This document shows, piece by piece, positions 19,059 to 31,020 of a DNA stretch of 64,000 nt (position 1 is its first letter; every line of letters begins with the position of its first letter). Source of the stretch: Iris pallida (taxonomy: Eukaryota > Streptophyta > Magnoliopsida > Asparagales > Iridaceae); the NCBI GenBank assembly GCA_029216955.1, contig JANAVB010015600.1:25878510-25942509 (forward strand), given 5' to 3'. The notes below the pieces were generated by a model. The model saw only the letters and a program-made list of their open reading frames with translations. It was not told the DNA's origin and did not search any database. The position numbers and the translations under genes were made by a program.

Positions 19059-21779
19059 TCTACTACTATAAAGGGACTTCAAAACAGTTCAAGATTGAGC
19101 CGTCTAAGCCGTGTATATCATCAACCATTTTTTTTGAAGTTAAATTATATAAAGAAAAAATTGTTGAAAAAAGTTTTGTTATATATATTCGAAATGGGGA
19201 ATTGAACTCAACCAAATAAGAAGAAAATCTCACACCTTAACAACATGAGCTAGAACAAATATTTAATTATAATTGGATAAAAAAATTATTATACGTTATC
19301 ATACGTATAAAATACGTACATTTACTTGTATATATAAGGTCTCTCTCTAATAAGGGCCGACACGTGACCAACAGACCACCCACAATGTAGGAAGGTCGTT
19401 AAATATGAACTTGAGACAAATTTGTGGCCACGCCATCAACAACTTGATGATGTGATGCAGAGGCCAGTTGCAAAATGGAGAGGGAGACTAATATATATAT
19501 ATAAGGTCCGACCTATATTATTTTGTGGTGTCATTATCATCTTCAAAATGGCAAGCTAAAGATCTGAAGCATGTAATGCGTCCACTAATGATTGAATGTT
19601 GAGAAAGACAGCACGAAGGCATCGCATCGAATAAGTCAATGAAACCAAAGTGTCGAACTCTTTGAGCCGCACCCATTGTTGGTTGTTGTCCGGTTCACAC
19701 CCACATGTGCATGGTTTCATGGTTCAGTTCAAACTGAAAGTAGTTCACATATACGAGTCATAGACTGTCAACGCGTAGCACTGTACACAAGCTTGACGAT
19801 TTTTCTCACTGCGTACATCCTAACCTAACGTTTGAATTTTGACAGTTAATCCTACTACATGGGTCAAAGTGTGTATTGGTCCGGACGGTCCAAGTCGGCA
19901 CAGATTCAGTCAATGGTTCGATCTGATCATTTACTGAAAATGAACAAAATATTTTCATAACAGCTATATTTTGAGGATATTGGTGGTCAACTGATGCCCG
20001 AAAATATCTATACGTAGAACTTAGTTCATCCAAATTAATCATAATTTTTTTTCTCTCTTCTAATACTTACAAACAATCTCGTGTTATATTTGGTGAAGTA
20101 ACTATTTCCTAGAGGGTGAGGTGCAATAAAAATCACAAGTCCGAAGAAATTAGAAGCTTCAACTTGATCAACCACCACCAAATTGTAACAATTCTACATC
20201 CGGATTTAGAGAAAATCAAGTTGAGATTTAAGTAAAAAAATATTATTATAAAAGTAATTAATTTTGATATTGAAAATTGATTAACTTTTTAATTACAAAA
20301 TCTTTAAAAATATATAGTGTGAAAATCCATGATGCTACTGGTTCTAACCAACACTATGAAAATATTTCAGAAATTTAAACAAAAAAATTGTTACAATATT
20401 TTATAGCAATTTTAATAATAATTGTTATGCTTATAATCATGTAGAAAATGAACAATCACTGGCACAAATGTCAACTCCAGAAATTAGAAGTATTAATAGT
20501 AATATTTCAACTAGAAAAAGGTTGATGTTATATGATTAGTATATTAAACTATTTGTCACATATAATAAGGAGAAGAAAAAAAGGTCTTAGATTCCAACCA
20601 AAATCAATACATAAAGCTGCACAATGCAAAAATACAAAAAACAAATTAAATGGAAAAAAAGATGATGCCCCGAAAACTTTGAAGAGATACTATGAAAGCT
20701 ATTAATTTTGGGAAGTACACAATTAACCAGTCTTTAAGATCTTCAATAAGAAACTTTACTTATTATGTTGCTTGTAACAAAACTAATTTAATAAAATATT
20801 AAACAACAATTTACATTTAATGAGAGTGAATCATTTATGACCATTAATTTAGTACATAAATTCTTGTTTTGATAACTATTAGAGCATAAACTGTTAAAAT
20901 ATTTGGAAAAAAAAACAGCTTTGAAAAAAGTTTTTAAAATTTTTTTTTAACTTTTGATATATGGTCCAGTAAACAAAATTTGTCTAAGGCCACTGAAATT
21001 TTTGCATTCGAGATCGGCTATCGACGTAGTCATGTTATAAATTTTACATGAATATGATATTCATAATAGTTTTTTTTAATTTCTTTTGATAATGTAAGTA
21101 ATAATATTTTTTGAATCAATATTTTAATATCTCAATTTCTACCTATATTATAAGGATTACTTTTTCATATAAGATGTTCTTGTTTAATTGTTAATTTAAT
21201 TGTATAAGAATATTTTCAATTTTTTAAGCAAATTTATATATTAGAACATGTCTAATAAGTTGAATACTTTACCAAGTAGCAACAAGAGTTTAAAATGTTA
21301 TGTGCATAATATAGTTTGACATTTAGAAGATTTGTTAATGACAACACATAGATAAAATTCTACCTATTTGATGTTAAAATTTTGTATTTAATATAGATAT
21401 ATTATTACACACCATATTTATGTAAATCCAAGTATTACCCAATATTAGAGAATGATTGGTTAGTTGCTACTTCAATTTTTTTAATTCTTAGAATTATTTT
21501 AGAGTACTATTACATGTATTTTATTCAGAGTTTATTATCCAACTTCTTCTTTAGTTTTAACATACATTATTAATATTACTCATTTATTTGCAAAATATGG
21601 AAATGTTTCTAGTTTTGATTATGTCGTTTCTAAAATAATTTTTTTTCCTAAAATATTAACTTTTTAATATTGTTTGGTTGCGTTTTCTAGATTCTAAAAT
21701 CAAACTAGATGGTGTACTTATATTGTTAGATAATTTTCATGACAATATGAATGTTGAGGGTAAATAGCTTAAAATTTGA
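19059..21779. other. AT-rich intergenic DNA, no gene recognised
   Basis: No long open frame or known domain. The sequence around 20950-21000 (GGTCCAGTAAAC...AAGGCCACTG) vaguely resembles decayed hAT ends. Confidence 0.5.
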
Positions 21780-22300
21780 GATTAAAGAATGTTTAGATAT
21801 TCTAGTCAGTTTATATGAAGAAAAATTATATCGAACCGAATAAAAGTAGTAGATCTAGTTTAATTTCTAAGTTATCTCATGTTAAGAGTATACTACAAAG
21901 AAAAAACAAAAATAATCTTCTCTCCAACTCAAGAATTGTTCTTATATTTATTCCTATGATGAAGATGACGACGATTCTGGATCATATTTTTCAATTTTAA
22001 AGTGGTGGAAAAGACATAAAAAAAATTCTATACTTTCTTCTTTGGCACGTGATTCTCTAATGGCCTCAGTGACCAAGGTAGCATCAGAATATTGTTTTAA
22101 TCCAGATTCAAGAATGCTAAGCAAAAAGAGATGCAAGAAGCTACCAGATACTTTGAAAGTCTACATTTGCGTTCAAGATTGAGTTCGTGTGGAAAAATGG
22201 ATCAACGCTTAAGAGATGAAGGTCCCGACATTAATGAACTTGATTTTCAATCTCTTACTATGGACGACCATACTTGAGCTGAAGAATGAAGTGACAACAA
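21780..22300 (+). pseudogene. hAT (Ac-like) transposase C-terminal relic
   Basis: The frame from 21991 to the stop at 22180 reads SILKWWKRHKKNSILSSLARD...VTKVASEYCFNPDSRMLS...LKVYICVQD. This matches the hAT C-terminal dimerisation region: W-W-K, then LARD, then VASE.xFx..xR.L, then a C.Q[DN]W-like end. Weaker resemblance extends upstream to ~21780. Several expected residues are replaced and stops interrupt the flanks. It belongs to the Ac/RICESLEEPER-like branch rather than the TTF-finger branch of the palindrome. Confidence 0.7.
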
Positions 22301-22908
22301 AGTTTCAAAAATAATGGAGAAAGACCGAAGACAGGAGACTTGAAGATCAAATTCAAGATAAAAGTATATACTCACTCTTTAAGCTTTCCAAAAGAAGAAA
22401 TAGAAACATCAAATTAAATTTTTTAAATAAATAAAATAAATAAAATTTATTTTATATTATTTTTTTATAAGTCCAATGTTTTTTATGTACATTTTTAGCC
22501 CAATATTTTGGCCATAAGCTAAAGCCTAATTTCTGTTTAAACCATGGTCAACCAGGAACCAGCCCCAGCTTAGCTCAATTAAGCACGAACAAAAAAAATT
22601 GCATTCTAGATGTCGGGCTGGATTTGGATTCAGGATCTCTTGCCCGGCCTGGCCTGGCCTGGCCTCGTAGTCAGGCTGGCCCGACCATGCCTAGGTCACC
22701 ACAAACCCGATGAAAATTGGGCATGGTCCGATCCGATCCAATACACACCTTGATATATATATGCATCTATGTAAATGAAATGTATTGTTGACTAAATATG
22801 ACTTTGTATCTCTCATTTTTGGCTTTGTCTATGACGAAATTATTATATGCACACAGATCTCCGAAACCAAACTAGGTGAAACTAACTTGTGACTCTTAGG
22901 ATATGCTT
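22301..22908. other. Non-coding DNA with a CCGGCC-rich patch
   Basis: No gene. 22605-22740 has the GGGCTGG / GGCCTGGCCTGGCC / GGCCCGACC composition typical of decayed hAT termini and may be the end of the neighbouring relic. Confidence 0.4.
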
Positions 22909-23490
22909 GGCAATTGTTGGAATAACAGTTATGAGATACTTTTGAAGTGTCGATTATGAGCGATTATGAGAAGTCTATTTTTGAGTTATTTTAAGTAGCA
23001 GTTTTTAAACCAGTAACGCATGCTTGGTAATTCATTATTGAGCAGTTCTAAAAAAAATTTAAAAGGGTAAAGTTATATATTTAGACATGTAGAAACAATA
23101 GGTCTCCCAAAGCAAGATTATATTATTGCTTATTGTTAGGTAACAAAAAGAAAATATTGTCACTTTCAATTTTGTTACTTGATTAGGAATTCATAACCAA
23201 CTTAAATTCTTCTTATATTTATTATTTATAGATATAAAATTCATTGTCACAAAAAAATGAGAAAGAGAAAATTAGGTATTAGACTAATTTAGATGAGGTT
23301 ATAAATAGAAGATAATAGAAACTCCCAAAACCTACCAATTTATGATGTTTATAAATATACCAAAGTTACATAATATTGATTTTGGAAAAATTTTGAGCCG
23401 ACTAAATTCAGTGTCAAAAAAAAATTAGCAGGATATCTTTTTGAACACTGCATAAACGGGTGGCTCAAAACACTTCAAAAACGATGAAAA
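22909..23490. mobile_element. Diverged Tourist-like MITE, relative of 31972-32606
   Basis: Starts GGATATGCTTGGCAATTGTT after TTA and follows the order of the intact MITE at 31972: GTTATGAG motifs, GCTTGGTAATTCATTA, a TTTTAAGTAGCAG-like block, TGTTTATAAA and GAGCCGAC. No matching right inverted repeat remains, so the right limit is approximate. Confidence 0.6.
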
Positions 23491-23817
23491 CATGAGAGTT
23501 ATCATCAAGTTTTCTTTGTATGTATGTCAGTTATCATCAAGTTTTCTTTGTTATGTTAATTTGATTTTCTTTTAAGGTTCCTTTCATTAAGTAAACTGTA
23601 TGACAATTCAAACGGTTCAAGAGCGTTTTGGCATGTAAGATGAAAGTCATTGGTCAAACATGAGAGTCATAATCTGCATTATTCAGGTAACAAACATGAG
23701 AGAAACAAATCATGTGGTTATTATGCAAGAAGTATGGGAAAAGTCGTTTCAAGAATCATGCACGAATTACACATACCACGTACCAGAGGTTAAAGCATCA
23801 CAGGCTACAGGTTGTAG

Positions 23818-23977
23818 CAGAGGCGGATCCAGAAATGTATACTAAAGTGGAATAGAGTGGATTGAAATAGATTAGGTGTAGGATAACTCCCAAAAAAATA
23901 TATAAAAAAATAAAGAAATTTTTTTTTTTTTGGGATGGGCTGGAACCCACCCCACGCTCCACTTGGATCCACCCCTA
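23818..23977. mobile_element. hAT-Tip100-type MITE, 160 bp
   Basis: Begins CAGAGGCGGATCCAG and ends with the near complement CTTGGATCCACCCCTA. The flanks GGTTGTAG (23810-23817) and GGTTGGAG (23978-23985) match at 7 of 8 positions, the hAT target-duplication length. The interior is A/T-rich and non-coding. Confidence 0.85.
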
Positions 23978-24029
23978 GGTTGGAGGGATAGAGTATAGAT
24001 AAGAAGCGGAAAAAAGAACTGGTTCCTTG

Positions 24030-24190
24030 AAGTAAAAAAAATCAAAGGATGAGATGTATGAAATCCAACAGTTTTTTATATATGGTCGAGTTTTAAAATT
24101 TAAGAACTCGTGAGTTTCTCTAGTATTTTAAAAAAAAAAAAAAAAAAAAACTAGTACACGTCAGTGAGGTTCCTCGAGTTCCAAATTTGC
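24030..24190. repeat. Unnamed dispersed repeat, copy 1
   Basis: Contains GGATGAGATGTATGAAATCC, then GGTCGAGTTTTAAAATTTAA and GAACTCGTGAGTT, followed by about 20 A. The reverse complement of 32940-33050 has the same order of blocks. No coding and no clear terminal repeats. Confidence 0.5.
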
Positions 24191-24269
24191 TTCCTGTGAT
24201 GCTTTAAATAGAGAAACGGAAATGATACCAAGGAGCAACTCAATCATACTAGATTATATCTTGACTCTA

Positions 24270-24366
24270 TTTGGTTCACTGTAATTTAATCATAATCACA
24301 ATATAATTAAATAAAAAAAAATTATTTTGTTATATTACGATTACGATTACATTACAGCGAACCAAA
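24270..24366. mobile_element. Short foldback MITE, ~97 bp
   Basis: Terminal inverted repeats TTTGGTTCACTGTAATTTAA and the complement of TTTGGTTCGCTGTAATGTAA, extending into TAATC blocks, with an AT-rich centre. TTTGGTTC ends suggest a Tourist- or hAT-like origin; the target duplication is unclear. Confidence 0.7.
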
Positions 24367-25425
24367 CAAGTTTGTCACACATGTTTTATATTGCAAATGG
24401 AACTGGTTTTGGACATAATAATTTCATGTAGTAAATTTGATGATTGTTAAAAGGGAAAAGTTGAAATTTCATGATGCTTGATGAGAAGTCTAAGACAGGG
24501 ATGAGGATAACACAAAGAGCTCCAATACGAAACAATACACTAAATAAAGAGGGATTAATTGACAGGACTGCCACTCGACCTAGAACTGCTGATACTCTTG
24601 AAGAGAAACTTGCAAATGCTCATTCTAGCTTGGATGCAGCTCGAGAGTGATGAGCCTTCTAATGCAGCAACATCCAAATGATTGATGTCCCTACAAATTA
24701 TTAACATGAAAAGTAACCTTATAAGCCAAAACCTAAGACAGTATTTTAGTAATTAGGGGCAAAATGGTCAACAAAACAACAAATTCTTCCGTTCTGATTC
24801 GCTAAGGACATCTCCTTGCCCAGTAATTATGGACAATAGTCAGCTAAACAATATATACAAAGTTTAGCCAAAAGGTTAAGACCGATGCAACTCGCTTCCC
24901 TCGTGAGGTTGCGGCCAAGCAACGGGGAAGCCATTTAATTCCCCTTTGGGGAAATTAATTGGTGGGTGGCAGTGTGTGGTGCGGCTACGGCTACATTAGG
25001 CCTTCGGGCTAGAAATTGTTATATAAGGTTTGGTTGTCCAATCCCGAACTAGTTTTAGTCCCTTGACCCTTATTGTAAGTCGTTCACGAATTATCACGCA
25101 CGACTCCGTCCTTAGAGTTGTCCTAAGTTTGTTCAAGTCCAAAGTCTTGTCTGAATTAGACCCAAGATGGACCAAAAAAAAATTATTCAGTGAACCGGAC
25201 TCACGTAAATCTTGATGCTTCTCCACTTAAACGAATAGAAATGAGTACATGAGATCAAATAAAAACGGCATAGAAATGAGTACATGGGATGAAATAAAAT
25301 AAACGCCAATAGAAATTACCAGTGAAGCCTTTTGTAAAGGAAATACGATCATGTATGTTACAATGAATTAGATGTAGCTACCAAAAATCTGACTTAACGG
25401 CATGCAATCAGTAGAACTTCCTAGG
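24367..25425. other. Intergenic, no gene recognised
   Basis: Short open frames only. A small coding-like patch at 24565-24650 (TATRPRTADTLEEKLANAHSSLDAARE) ends in a stop and has no recognisable family; it could be a decayed exon. Confidence 0.4.
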
Positions 25426-25429
25426 TGAC

Positions 25430-25760
25430 TGGATCGTTTAGCCTCTGACCACGAATTGACCTTTTCACGATAAGGTCGACAGGGTTGCAGCGGGACGGTA
25501 GCCCCCTTGTCCAAAGAGAGTTTCGGGGGCTTAAAAAAATCGAGAGTATGCTAGATATTTTATATGTAATTAAGTCGTCATAATATTCTATGCCTATAAA
25601 AGAAAATTTAGGACGCAACTTATATATTATTTTCATAACATAGTAAAAATTTTGCCCGCAACAGACGTGAACGTAGCTTCTCGATTTGATAAGTGAACCT
25701 CGTTAAATCTTGTGTGTTCTTTTGCATTCTCTCTTCTTCTCGCAAAGGGGCCAGAAAACC
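25430..25760 (-). repeat. Possible copia LTR fragment
   Basis: On the minus strand, AACACACAAGATTTAACG followed by AGGTTCAC and a GCTACGTTCACGTCT-like block, then GGACAAGGGGGCTACCG. These resemble the R-U5 region of many plant copia LTRs. Termini and internal coding are absent. Confidence 0.35.
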
Positions 25761-26068
25761 TCACAATTTCCAAGGCATGAATAGTGGTAAATTGATTCAG
25801 AAGTTGGTCATGCATCGTGGTCTTCATTGGTGTCAAGCTGTCAACAGCGTCCAACGAATGAGGACCTGCCATAATGCTAAGATTGCAAATTTTGACCACA
25901 TGTTGTAGCTGCCTATGGATTGATAACATTAATGCAGTGGTCCGGAACATTATCAGCATGTACACTAACTTATCACGTTGTCAACAAAATATAATCAAAT
26001 TTGGTGTGCCATAGCATTGTCATTATTTTTTGACTGTGTGATATAACAATTGGACAGAGATAAGATGA

Positions 26069-27456
26069 CCTGCATGGGCCACCACTAAAAACGTGTCACG
26101 ACCCGCACCCTAGAGTAAGGGCACGAGACGTGGGTACGTCCAACCTACGCCGCAGTGTCGGCGTTAGAACGTTGTCCTAGGTCAATCATCTAACAATATA
26201 TAAGGTACCTGTACAGTATATACACTCCGAATGGAGGTGACATAGCAAATACAGTATCAATCACATCTAAGGTAGAATACGATAAAAGATAGATAGATAA
26301 AACTGAAATCCACAAAGAGATACAGCAGATAGAAGTCTAAGTGTCTAAGATATCACAAATCCAGAAAACATCTCAATCTCAAATACAGTAATTCATAGAG
26401 TAAATACAACTCAAGACAACTGAAAAAATAAAATAAGAAAAACTCTAGCTATCGACTCCAACCTCTACGGTGTCTCCTCTAGGCTAGCAGGTAACCTCCA
26501 AGCTATCTGTAAAATTTATCAACATGTCCAGTCAGGACGGGAGCGAGCATAATACATCTCATGCAAATCATAACAGGTTAGAAAGTATAAACATGCTAGA
26601 GAGTAAGATACATGAGCTGTAAGAAAATGTACACGAAAACGAGAGAGATATTTTATAAAGTGAAAATGTATACATGATAAGTAAGAACTGTAAGTGACTA
26701 GTGATTTAGAGCACAATATGGTTATGTAAACGGCACGATGTTGTACACGAGTAAGCTACAGAGGTTGTACACGAGTAATCTACATGATTGATTACATAAC
26801 CACTTCTACTCCCCCATCCCAATCAATACACAAGGATCCAGTCAAGTTATGTTATTGCACACGAAGTATAGTTGTACACGATGATCATGTGAGCACATGA
26901 GTATACACGATTTCACACGATTTGTACATGAATAACACGAACACAAGGAGTACACGATGTCCATGATAAAGTACACGAACATGAAATACCCGATGTATCC
27001 GCTAAGGGGATAACATCGCACGACAAGATCCATATAGTACTAATCCGTGTTACCAACGTGTCAGCATCAAGTAAAGTAATCTAAAGCAGGAAATATAATC
27101 CTAAAGCAGGAAATATAATCCTAAACAAGATATGAAATGATCAGAGAATGTACTCGCCTGATAAGCTGAACAGCTGATAAGTATAGAGGTCCAAACTGAA
27201 GCCACAGAGTCCTATTTAGAGCAACACAGGTTACAAGGTGTTCAAGTTGTAATAAATAAATTTTTACAAACAATCTATATTATTCTAGGCTCTTCTAAGT
27301 CAAGTCAACTCTTGGTCAACTCTGGTCAACAATCTAGTCAAACTAGGTCAAGTGTTGAGGTCAACCATGGTCAAACAGGGTCAATTCTAGTCTAATTATT
27401 AAAAATATAAGGTTGTACCTCGTTATTCGTACATCAAAACTTACGACACGCAAATC
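26069..27456 (-). mobile_element. Gypsy family C LTR piece ending at the PBS
   Basis: Minus-strand copy related to 45185-45581 plus 56606-57539. The LTR end (plus strand TGTCACGACCCGCACC) is at 26094. Beyond it lie only the linker and the 16-nt PBS-like TGGTGGCCCATGCAGG (minus strand, 26069-26084), after which homology stops. The other side stops at about 27448-27456. The insertion is flanked by GAGATAAGATGA at 26057-26068 and 27457-27468, a perfect 12-bp direct repeat. It contains a TTGAC array (27290-27400) and repeated TACACGA motifs (26740-26985). It is neither a canonical solo LTR nor a full element. Confidence 0.75.
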
Positions 27457-27468
27457 GAGATAAGATGA

Positions 27469-28450
27469 TCAACGGTAAAAATCGAGACAAATATAAGGTA
27501 TGTTGCCTTAGAGATTCCATATTATTTGATCCTGTTAAATCCATTGATGATTCCGTAGTTGGTCAAGTAGGAGAGGTTAAGTTGGAATCTTGCAATCAGC
27601 AAATCATGTACCTCACAGAAGAATCCATTTATGCAATGCCATTTGAAAAGAGGGAAATATGTGTTAGAAAGCAAGAAATCAAAGACCTCACAACACCCCA
27701 AGGTTCAAGTGAAATGAAACATAATTGTTGCTTAGATGTTTGATTCATTAAATTGCACTTTCTGAGACACTGGAAGTCTGAAACTAATTTATGAAACTTC
27801 AAAACAGAAATATGGATGAACAAATTGAATATATATCTACATCCACAACTTAGAAGAAAAAGTGGTATCACTGACGATCTGACTGAAGGTCTTGAAATGG
27901 TGAAGCATCAAAAGCCAAACTGGTTCAAACATGGCATTTTTATTTCCTAGAAAATCAATAAAATCCATGATCGAACTCCACAACAAGAAGTTAGTGCAAG
28001 AACTGTCATGAGCTTGGACTGAAATAACCGAGAGCATTAGTATTACTTTTCTTCAGAAGCTACTACTCAGACCACAATGTTTCCTATCGAAACAAAAATA
28101 TTCTTAATGCATTGGCTTTTGGAAGCACACATGTCCGGAAGTCCGGTCACTAGCATTGATACTGCACTTCCAGGCCTTTAGAACAAAGCAATAAATTTAC
28201 CTAGCCAGCGTGGAGCATTACAAGAAGATTTAGTCTAAACTGTTGCCATTAATACATTCTATTGAGCAATCCAACCATACCCGAAGGTTGTAGTCTTAGG
28301 AAACGTAAAGTTGAATTCTACATCAAGGGAAAATTAAAAAAGCATAAATAGTGAACACAGGTGAAACAAAGTCCCCACTATCAGTCCAAGCCTCTATAGC
28401 CAACAACTTCAATGATGATGAGGCCCATCATGCTGAAAGGTCTTAAACTT
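27469..28450. other. Region downstream of the SNU13 homologue; ORF of unknown nature
   Basis: A plus-strand frame of 92 codons (27465-27743, ending SSEMKHNCCLDV) matches nothing I recognise and may be chance or a decayed exon. The part next to 28450 presumably contains the 3' UTR of the minus-strand SNU13 gene; a minus-strand AATAAA occurs near 27945 but is far away. Confidence 0.35.
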
Positions 28451-30958
28451 CTATATCAGAAGTTTCTCGATTGCCTCCTGAATGTACACAAGGAAAAACA
28501 GTTAGCAAATGATCACTGCAAGATGCTATTTAATTTACGCTTGGAGGCCATTGGGCAAAAAGATGATTGTGATGTTTACCTTTAGTTGCTGGATCTGGCT
28601 TTTCAATTGGCTGCCTTCATTGCTAGTCACGGAGCAAGCAATCACAGACCTTGTAACCCCACAAGCTCGACCAAGTGCCTGCTTAGAAGGAACAAAGACA
28701 TAGGGCACATTCTGGCACAAGAAAACACACAAGTTGTTAGATGCCTGGATTCATTAACACTGCTGTTGAAACAAACTATTTTAAGAAAGTCGGAGCAGAA
28801 ATCTGAAGAAATATTGTACTAAGTCGTGGTTATCTTAATTTCAAAGGTACATTCTGGCACGAGAGAACATTACAAGCTTCTTAATTGGCTGAATTTATTT
28901 ATTAACACTGATATGAGAAAACCCTTTTAAGAAACTTGAAGCAGAAATCTCCGGAAATGTTGTATTACATTAGTTGTAGCTATCATAGCTTTAAAGGCTA
29001 CTCAAGACCCAAGTTACATGTAATAGAAGCCTCTGAGCACAAAAGGAGGCATGGATTAAGAAATGTCTATTAACACTGTCTCATATTGCCTACTTGAAAA
29101 TTTGAAGAGTGAATCATCAAACCTTCAACAACTAAAGGATTTTGGTAGTTTGGGTTGCAAATAGCTGACTAAAGCTAAATAGTAAATGCATGCTTATAGT
29201 AAATGAAGTTGGACAGGCTCGTAGGACCAGTAAAACAGCTTCAATCGTGAAAATAAACCAATCCTTAAAAGAGTTCTTATCAAGTTTTTACAAGTTGCTT
29301 GTAACATGAAACTCAAAGCTGACATACAAAACTTGATGTGCTTATAAAAAGCTTCATAATACAGATACAAAGTTTAGGTGAATGTCAAAATTACCAGGTT
29401 AACTATTAGTACTAAATTCTTTTTGGGATTGCCAACAAGTCCACATTTCTTTTTAAGTCTTGATGCACCCAAGACCGACTAAGAAAAGACGAAGTCAAGC
29501 AATCAAGACAAGCAGCAAGCGTCTGATTGTGAAGCTCATAAAACAGACATGTCATTAGACAGGATCTAGACTGGTCAAGGTCATGGATTTCCTGCACTCC
29601 CCTTCCTCCCCCTTCTAAAATAAGTAACAAAAATATTACCAGTGAAACAGCTTTTGACAAACATTCAAAATTGTTGATCCTATTAACGAGGAACCTAAAG
29701 GGCATTACATGAGATGGCATAGCATATTTGCTCACCATGTTTCAGAATCTTGTACAATAAATCGTGAAAACAAAAAATGCATCTACAAAGTAAGAATTGA
29801 AACAGATGATGCACCACACATTTCATAATTTACTAAATGGAACCTCTCAAAAGCACTGATCTATCCTGTAAATCTACTGAGTACCAACAATTACATCTGC
29901 AGCTGTTTCAATGTGAAACAAAAACTACAGCCTGCCTGTGATGATTAATCTGAAAGAAACAAAAAATTTAAAAAGCACGGCATACAGTCACTGTTGTTAG
30001 AAACCCACTTGTGTTCTTCTCATAGAATTGTAGCATAGAACACGAAAGAAATCACTAATCCTACAATAAACTTCTCATTCGTCAACTTTACTAGGGGTAC
30101 ACTGTTTGATCTTTTCTGATGAAGAATTGAATACGTTGTTGAACAATTTAATACTTGTATTTGAGGAAGTGGGATAAGAATTGAAAACTACAAAGATAAT
30201 CAGTTGTAGATGATGGATTTCTAACATTCCCAATAAATAAGTTAATGCTCCATCAGTTATTAGTAGGTTTTCTCCTTCCCACATCTATACCTGTTCACTC
30301 CCTCATCTGCTCTGCTCTTGGGACAGACTAGAACAGAAAGATGGCTTCTTTGTTTATACCCTAATACCAGAACAAAGAGGAACTGACAGCAAGATATTAA
30401 AGCACTGAATATCAGAGCGAAGAAGAAAAGAAAAGAGCACCTGCAACGACCAACTGTCAGCCCATTGGTGCCAAGCGAACTTAGGAAGCAGGGAAAGAAG
30501 GAAAAGGATTTAGGAACAGGGAAGAAAGGGTGAGAATGAAATAAATCTTAAGCTGGTCCCCAATAATTCTCAGGTAACTAATACATCCAGCCGTTGTGAA
30601 CTCATCTGATCCGCTATAATCGAATCCAAGTGAGTTGGGTCAAGCGTGGCTACACATGCTTAGACATTCTTTCACGCCTAGGCAGAATCCTAAAACCAAA
30701 TTAGCAAAGGTGCTTATGGCTTTAAGCAAAGCTATAAAGGTGGGAGCCTATAGGTGCCTGACTAAAGAAGAACTTAGCACTAATATTGTTTCTTAGTCAC
30801 AAGTTCAACATTTGGTAATAGTTCATTAAGTGGAGTTTCAGAGTTCAGGAAATGCCAAGAGAAGTCAGCATAAGCTTGCAAAAGTTACTCACACATGCAC
30901 GTGAAAGTTGAGAGTTCTTGTAACATCTAGTGAACTCAGAATAAGTATAGCCAAAGTT

Positions 30959-31020
<62 letters not shown>

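Noticed and set aside
26094..27448. Simple solo LTR
   Set aside because: PBS sequence is attached on one side and the flanks show a 12-bp repeat, not a 5-bp duplication next to TG/CA ends.
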